From positions 1 to 9,769 of the forward strand of contig JBPYFK010000057.1 in NCBI GenBank assembly GCA_051984675.1: a DNA stretch of 9,769 bases. Direction: 5' to 3'. Each line of letters begins with the position of its first letter. The first letter of the stretch is position 1. Both the position numbers and the translations under genes were made by a program. Source of the stretch: JBPYFK01 sp051984675 (GTDB lineage Bacteria; Actinomycetota; Actinomycetes; Mycobacteriales; Pseudonocardiaceae). This document shows, piece by piece, positions 6,078 to 9,769 of the stretch. The notes beneath the pieces were generated by a model. That model ran no database searches. It was not told the origin of the DNA and saw only the letters and a list, made by a program, of their open reading frames with translations.

Positions 6078-6977
6078 ATGATGAGGCACCGAAGACTCCG
6101 CTGGCTCGTGGCGCTGGTCGCGGCGCTGAGTGCGGTGGCGCTTGTCGCCGCGGGCTGCGGAGGGCGGCAGTCCCAGACCGGAACCGGTCAGCAGTCCAAG
6201 ACGATCAACATTGGCTACATCTCGTGGGACGAGAACATCGCCAACGCCCACCTGTTCAAGGTGCTGCTGGAGAAGAAGGGCTACAAGGTCAACCTGACCC
6301 AGCTCGACGCCGGGCCGACCTACGCCGGCTTGGCCCAGGGCAGCATCGACCTGTTCCAGGACTCGTGGCTGCCGTCGACCCACGGGGACTACTGGGCGCA
6401 GTACAAGAACAAGCTGGAAGACCTGGGCATCTGGTATGACCAGGCCACGCTGAACCTGGCTGTGCCCAACTACGTCACCGACGTGAACTCGATCGCCGAC
6501 CTGAAGACCCACGCCGCGGAGTTCAACAACACGATCACCGGTATCGACCCGGGTGCGGGTGAGACCCGCATCACCAAGAACCAGGTGATCCCGCAGTACG
6601 GTCTGCAGGACATGCAGCTCAACACGTCCTCGTCCACCGCGATGCTGGCGTCGCTGGACAAGGCCGTGAAGGAGCACCAGCCGATCGTGGTCAACCTGTG
6701 GCACCCGCACTATGCCTACGCTCGGTACCCCGTGAAGGACCTGCAGGACCCGATGGGTGCGTTCGGTAAGCCGGAGCAGATCCACAGCATCGGCCGGCAG
6801 AACTTCAGCAAGGACTTCCCGGACGTGGCCGGGATGGCCAAGAAGTTCCACCTGACCGACGAGCAGCTGTCCGCGCTGGAGAACGCGGTCAACCAGGCCC
6901 CGAAGGGCCAGGAGGACCAGGCCGCCCAGCAGTGGGCCGACCAGAACCCGCAGGTCGTGGCGGCCTTCAACGGCTGA
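6078..6977 (+). CDS. proX: Glycine betaine/proline-type substrate-binding lipoprotein
   Basis: 299-aa OpuAC-type solute-binding protein, anchored to the outer face of the membrane. A basic N-terminus (MMRHRRLRW) and a hydrophobic core lead to a lipobox ending AAGC; Cys27 would be lipidated, followed by a Gly/Gln/Ser/Thr linker. The mature domain (about 41-299) has GYISWDEN (Trp50), DSWLPSTH (Trp97) and NLWHPHY (Trp208). These are the tryptophans expected to build the aromatic box that holds a quaternary amine in OpuAC. Start choice: ATG 6078 follows a strong AGGAGGAGG by six bases and begins a proper lipoprotein signal; the open frame reaches back to TTG 5988, but that adds 30 residues with no ribosome-binding site. 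It is third in the operon, 102 bp after proW, and followed by a strong terminator. Confidence 0.93.
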   Translation: MMRHRRLRWLVALVAALSAVALVAAGCGGRQSQTGTGQQSKTINIGYISWDENIANAHLFKVLLEKKGYKVNLTQLDAGPTYAGLAQGSIDLFQDSWLPSTHGDYWAQYKNKLEDLGIWYDQATLNLAVPNYVTDVNSIADLKTHAAEFNNTITGIDPGAGETRITKNQVIPQYGLQDMQLNTSSSTAMLASLDKAVKEHQPIVVNLWHPHYAYARYPVKDLQDPMGAFGKPEQIHSIGRQNFSKDFPDVAGMAKKFHLTDEQLSALENAVNQAPKGQEDQAAQQWADQNPQVVAAFNG

Positions 6978-7002
6978 GGTTGCTGGTTGCGTAGATGGCC
7001 CT

Positions 7003-7017
7003 AGCGGCTTCGCCGCT
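7003..7017. terminator. Small GC stem-loop after proX
   Basis: AGCGGC-TTC-GCCGCT forms a perfect 6-bp stem with a 3-nt loop, 25 bp after the proX stop and 10 bp before the large stem-loop. There is no T tract. It may act together with the larger hairpin as a tandem terminator. Confidence 0.4.
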
Positions 7018-7027
7018 GAGGACACAG

Positions 7028-7065
7028 CGTTGGCCCGGGATCGGTACGCCGATCCCGGGCCAACG
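7028..7065. terminator. Strong bidirectional stem-loop terminator between proX and EF-G2 gene
   Basis: CGTTGGCCCGGGATCGG (7028-7044) is exactly complementary to 7049-7065 with a TACG loop, a perfect 17-bp stem. It lies between the convergent ends of proX (stop 6977) and the EF-G2 gene (stop 7095). It is followed by TTCTT on the plus strand; long GC hairpins with weak T tails are common terminators in high-G+C actinomycetes. It probably ends transcripts from both sides. Confidence 0.8.
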
Positions 7066-7098
7066 TTCTTGGTCGGTCAGCTGTTCTTGGTCCGTCAG
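7065..7098. repeat. Tandem 18-bp direct repeat at the 3' end of the EF-G2 gene
   Basis: GTTCTTGGTCGGTCAG (7065-7080) and GTTCTTGGTCCGTCAG (7083-7098) are identical at 15 of 16 positions with an 18-bp period. The second copy includes the EF-G2 stop codon (TCA on the plus strand, 7095-7097). The first begins at the last base of the terminator stem. This looks like a small local duplication. Confidence 0.75.
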
Positions 7099-9236
7099 CC
7101 CGCTGGTACGGCCGTCGACGGAGCCGGCTCGTAGCCGGCGAACTCGCGGGTGAAGGTCGCGCTTCCTGAACTCAGCGAGCGCACGTTGACGGCGTACCGG
7201 ACCAGCTCAACGGCGGGCACGTGCGCGCGGACCACGGTCCAGCCGCCGTCCTCCGGTTCAGTGCCGACGACCTTGCCTCGCCTGCTGGACAGATCTCCGA
7301 GCACCGCGCCCAGGTGCTCGTCGGGAATGTGCACGGCGATCTCGTCCACCGGTTCCAGCGTGGTGACCCCCGCTTTCTCCGCCGCGGCCTTCAGGGCGAG
7401 CGCGCCGGCGGCCTGGAAGGCGGCGTCCGAGGAGTCGACGCTGTGGGTCTTGCCGTCCACCACGCTGATCCGCAGGTCCACCAGCGGGCAGCCAGGGTTG
7501 ATCCCCCGGTCCATCTGGTGCTGGATGCCCTTGTAGACGCTCTGGATGAACTGCTTCGGGATCGCCCCACCGACCACTCGGTCGACGAACTCCACACCAC
7601 TCCCGCGTGGCAGCGGCTCCACTTCGATGTCGCACACCGCGTACTGCCCGTGCCCGCCGGACTGCTTGATGTGCCGGCCGTGCCCGCCGGCCGACTTGCG
7701 GAACGTCTGCCGCAACGGGACGCGGACGTCCTCGGTGTCGACCTCAGCGCCCCCTTCGCGCAGCCGCTGCAGAACCAGGTCCGAGTGCGCCTCGCCCATG
7801 CACCACAGGACGAGTTGATGCGTCTCGGCGTTGCGTTCCATGCGCAGCGTGGGGTCGGCGGCGACGAGGCGGTTGAGGTTGCGGGCCATGGCGTCTTCGT
7901 CGCTGCGCGTGTGCGCGACCACCGCCATCGGCAGCAGCGGCTCGGGCATCCGCCATGGCGCCACGAGCAGCGGCTCGGACGGGTCGGACAGGGTGTCCCC
8001 GGTCTCCGCCGAGCTGATCTTGGTCAGGGCGCAGATGTCGCCGGCGACGCAGTGCGGCACCTCGCGAAGGTTGACCCCGAGCGCGGAGTACAGATGCGCG
8101 ACGCGCTCGTCCTCGTCGTGGTCGGGATGGCCGCGATCGGCCATCCCGTGGCCGGACACGTGCACCGGGCGTTCGGGCCGGAGTTGCCCGGAGAACACCC
8201 GGACCAGGGACACCCGGCCCACGTAAGCGTCGACCGAGGTGCGCACCACCTCGGCCGCCAGCGGTCCCTGCGGATCAGCCGTGAGCCGTCGCGGATTCCT
8301 GCCCTGCGGATCGGTGAACTCGGGCAGCGTGTGTTCGGTGGGGGAGGGGAACCCGCTGGTGATGCCCTCGAGCAGCTCCGCGAGCCCGACACCGGTGGTC
8401 GCGCAGACGGGAAGCACCGGGTGCAGACCGTCACGCGCGACGGCCGTCTCCAGATCCCGGATCAGGGTGGCTTCCTCGATCGTCTCGCCGCCGAGGTACC
8501 GGTCCATCAGGGTCTCGTCCTCGCTCTCGGCGATGATCGCCTCGAGCAGCTCGTTGCGCAGGTCAGCGATCCGTTTCCGCAGCTCGTCGTCTGCTCGCCG
8601 GACCTCCGGTCCGGGCGCGCCGGAGTAGTCGTAGACGTTCTCGGTCAGCAGCCCGACCAGGCCGTTGACCTCGCCGTCCACACCACGCAGCGGCAGGTAC
8701 AGCGGCACCGTCGAAGCGCCGAACGCCTCCTTGCACGCGTCGATGATCCCCTCCACGTCCCCGCGCGGCTGGTCCAGCCGGGAGATCACGACGGCACGAG
8801 GCATGCCCACGGCGGCGCACTCCTGCCAGATCGCCCGGGTCGCGGCGTCCACGCCCTCGCCGGCGCTGACGACGAACAGCGCGGCGTCGGCGGCGCGCAG
8901 CCCGGCGCGCAGCTCACCGACGAAATCCGCGTAGCCGGGGGTGTCGATCAGGTTGATCTTGAACTCGCCGTGCTGCAGCGGGGCGACGGCGATCCCCACC
9001 GAGCGCTGCTGCTCCACGGCGGCCGGTTCGTGGTCGCAGACGGTGTTCCCCTCGGCGATCGAACCCGCACGGTTGATCGTTTCGGTGGCCGCCAGCAGTG
9101 CCTCGATCAGCGTCGTCTTGCCCGATGCGGACGGGCCGACCAGGGCGACATTGCGGATTTCAGATGGTTGGGTGGGTGCTGGCGCGGCGTGCGGCCCGCC
9201 GCTGCCCACCCCATTACTCCGTTGCCTGCTGCTCAT
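7095..9236 (-). CDS. fusA2: Elongation factor G-like protein EF-G2 with altered GTPase motifs
   Basis: 713-aa paralogue of EF-G with the full domain set: G domain, domain II (about 325-405), and domains III-V, including the domain IV loop HIKQSGGHGQYAVCDIEV. It matches the actinobacterial EF-G2 family (M. tuberculosis FusA2) in length and motifs. The GTPase motifs differ from canonical EF-G. The P-loop is GPSASGKT (34-41), and the switch I Thr of RGIT is Ala83. Switch II is DTPGY, with Tyr102 in place of the catalytic His, and G4 is SRLD (152-155) instead of NKxD. As I recall, the M. smegmatis homologue binds guanine nucleotide but lacks ribosome-stimulated GTPase activity, which fits. Start: ATG 9236 has GGGAG (9246-9242) five bases upstream and gives the family length; ATG 9257, 21 bp further out, lacks a well-spaced site. 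It is unlikely to be the housekeeping translocase. Confidence 0.92.
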   Translation of the reverse strand: MSSRQRSNGVGSGGPHAAPAPTQPSEIRNVALVGPSASGKTTLIEALLAATETINRAGSIAEGNTVCDHEPAAVEQQRSVGIAVAPLQHGEFKINLIDTPGYADFVGELRAGLRAADAALFVVSAGEGVDAATRAIWQECAAVGMPRAVVISRLDQPRGDVEGIIDACKEAFGASTVPLYLPLRGVDGEVNGLVGLLTENVYDYSGAPGPEVRRADDELRKRIADLRNELLEAIIAESEDETLMDRYLGGETIEEATLIRDLETAVARDGLHPVLPVCATTGVGLAELLEGITSGFPSPTEHTLPEFTDPQGRNPRRLTADPQGPLAAEVVRTSVDAYVGRVSLVRVFSGQLRPERPVHVSGHGMADRGHPDHDEDERVAHLYSALGVNLREVPHCVAGDICALTKISSAETGDTLSDPSEPLLVAPWRMPEPLLPMAVVAHTRSDEDAMARNLNRLVAADPTLRMERNAETHQLVLWCMGEAHSDLVLQRLREGGAEVDTEDVRVPLRQTFRKSAGGHGRHIKQSGGHGQYAVCDIEVEPLPRGSGVEFVDRVVGGAIPKQFIQSVYKGIQHQMDRGINPGCPLVDLRISVVDGKTHSVDSSDAAFQAAGALALKAAAEKAGVTTLEPVDEIAVHIPDEHLGAVLGDLSSRRGKVVGTEPEDGGWTVVRAHVPAVELVRYAVNVRSLSSGSATFTREFAGYEPAPSTAVPAG

Positions 9237-9275
9237 CCCCACTCCCAACACGAACATCCCGCAGTGACCAAGTCC

Positions 9276-9289
9276 TGTGACCGATCACA
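9276..9289. promoter_or_regulatory. Palindrome TGTGA-N4-TCACA upstream of EF-G2 gene
   Basis: TGTGACCGATCACA has perfect 5-bp arms and 12 of 14 symmetric positions, 40 bp upstream of the EF-G2 start. The arms match the CRP/GlxR half-sites, but the spacer is 4 bp instead of the usual 6, so a CRP-family site is only a possibility. Another dimeric regulator could use it. Confidence 0.3.
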
Positions 9290-9400
9290 CACCCGTTCTC
9301 GGGGACGGTGCAAGAGAGGTGACCGCAACGGGCGGATGCCCGGCGTGTCGTGCGGCAACAGTCACAGGTGGCCTAGGAGAAAACGGTGCAAGTGGATGCT

Positions 9401-9427
9401 TTGGAAGGGCCACTTTGCCAGTACGCT
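9401..9427 (+). promoter_or_regulatory. Weak promoter candidate for pdxS
   Basis: TTGGAA (9401-9406) and TACGCT (9422-9427, fits TAnnnT) are separated by 15 bp, shorter than ideal; TTTGGA at 9400 gives 16. It would leave a leader of about 115 nt before pdxS that contains the 9-bp inverted repeat. Confidence 0.25.
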
Positions 9428-9460
9428 CGCGAATGGCGGAGTTGTGTCGCCCGAGTAGTC

Positions 9461-9487
9461 GTGTCCGGGGAATCCACGCCCGGACAC
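9461..9487 (+). repeat. 9-bp inverted repeat in the pdxS leader
   Basis: GTGTCCGGG (9461-9469) and CCCGGACAC (9479-9487) are perfect complements around a 9-nt spacer. There is no T tract. GGACACA recurs in direct orientation at 9482-9488 and 9496-9502. It may be an operator or an RNA stem-loop affecting pdxS; the sequence alone does not decide. Confidence 0.4.
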
Positions 9488-9551
9488 ACCCGAGTGGACA
9501 CAGCTACCCGCACGTTGACCCAGCTGAGTCGGCACCCGAGAAAGGCAGATC

Positions 9552-9769
9552 GTGACCACCGTCAACACCGCAGGCAACGAGACCTCCGACGCCGCCGCGA
9601 CCCCGGTGACCGGCAGTGCGCGCGTCAAGCGCGGCATGGCCGAGATGCTCAAGGGCGGCGTGATCATGGACGTCGTCACGCCGGAGCAGGCCAAGATCGC
9701 TGAGGATGCCGGTGCGGCGGCCGTGATGGCGTTGGAGCGGGTCCCGGCCGACATCCGCAAGGACGGCGG
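9552..9769 (+). CDS. pdxS: Pyridoxal 5'-phosphate synthase subunit PdxS (3' end outside window)
   Basis: The first 72 codons of PdxS, the synthase subunit that builds pyridoxal 5'-phosphate from ribose 5-phosphate, glyceraldehyde 3-phosphate and ammonia supplied by the glutaminase PdxT. After a variable 20-residue start the conserved sequence RVKRGMAEMLKGGVIMDVVT and EQAKIAEDAGAAAVMALERV follow, with Asp40 corresponding to the sugar-phosphate-binding Asp of the family. The catalytic lysines lie beyond the window end. Start GTG 9552 has AAAGG (9541-9545) six bases upstream. In M. tuberculosis pdxS also lies a few genes after pgsA1 and pimA, so this is the distal anchor of a conserved block. 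Only the truncation by the window limits the call. Confidence 0.96.
   Translation, partial: MTTVNTAGNETSDAAATPVTGSARVKRGMAEMLKGGVIMDVVTPEQAKIAEDAGAAAVMALERVPADIRKDG

Larger units (their letters stand above)
9237..9551. other. Divergent intergenic region between EF-G2 gene and pdxS
   Basis: About 315 bp with no credible gene. It carries the EF-G2 ribosome-binding site, a TGTGA/TCACA palindrome, a 10-bp direct repeat ACGGTGCAAG (9305-9314 and 9383-9392), a weak promoter candidate and a 9-bp inverted repeat in the pdxS leader. CCCGAG occurs three times (9450, 9489 and 9535). An ORF crossing the region runs into pdxS and lacks protein-like features. Confidence 0.5.

Noticed and set aside
6000..7025. 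341-codon minus-strand frame opposite proX
   Set aside because: Repeats of Leu-Val-Gln-His typical of antisense frames in GC-rich genes; it also reads through the terminator region.
7221..9458. 745-codon open frame on the plus strand opposite the EF-G2 gene
   Set aside because: It is a GC-bias shadow of the minus-strand gene: composition rich in Arg, His, Gln and Val, no recognisable motifs, and the opposite strand encodes a well-formed EF-G2.
9277..9555. 92-codon plus-strand frame ending at the pdxS start
   Set aside because: Irregular composition, no convincing ribosome-binding site, and it covers the control region of two divergent genes.
1..9769. Horizontally acquired island, prophage, CRISPR array or defence system
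   Set aside because: No integrase, transposase, tRNA junction, spaced repeats or defence-type genes were found, and coding composition is even across all genes.

Overview
The window is a high-G+C chromosomal segment from an actinomycete. Codon use is strongly GC-biased at third positions, GTG and TTG starts are common, and the gene set (phosphatidylinositol-phosphate synthase, the EF-G-like protein EF-G2, the thrS-HIT-pgsA order) is typical of Actinobacteria. The best guess is Pseudonocardiales or a related mycolata-like order. No phage, insertion sequence, CRISPR array, tRNA or rRNA was recognised. Most of the window is ordinary core genome; its interest lies in gene order, one unusual translation factor and several regulatory-looking structures.

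Layout. (1) 1-1879: the 3' part of thrS (threonyl-tRNA synthetase), followed with a 4-nt stop/start overlap by a HIT-family protein like the mycobacterial Ap4A phosphorylase. (2) 1885-2439, minus strand: a YceI-family protein converging on the HIT gene with only 5 bp between them. (3) 2645-3253: pgsA, a CDP-alcohol phosphotransferase resembling mycobacterial phosphatidylinositol-phosphate synthase PgsA1. (4) 3254-3778: a non-coding stretch of about 525 bp with a likely terminator, a likely sigma-A-type promoter and a leader of about 150 nt. (5) 3779-6977: a three-gene glycine betaine/proline-type ABC importer, ATPase with CBS domains (proV), permease (proW) and lipoprotein binding protein (proX). 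It ends in a perfect 17-bp stem-loop that also faces the next gene. (6) 7095-9236, minus strand: EF-G2 (fusA2-like), an EF-G paralogue with all of its main GTPase motifs altered. (7) 9237-9551: a divergent control region. (8) 9552 to the end: the start of pdxS (PLP synthase).

How the genes fit together. thrS and the HIT gene probably form one translation unit that may pair a synthetase able to make Ap4A with an enzyme that removes it. pgsA starts the phosphatidylinositol branch. The ABC operon imports a compatible solute; the CBS domains of ProV suggest control by ionic strength or a nucleotide ligand. In Mycobacterium tuberculosis the order thrS-HIT-pgsA1 continues with an acyltransferase and pimA and reaches pdxS a few genes later. 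Here the same anchors (thrS, HIT, pgsA, pdxS) are kept, but YceI, proVWX and EF-G2 occupy the places between them, and the acyltransferase and pimA are absent from the interval.
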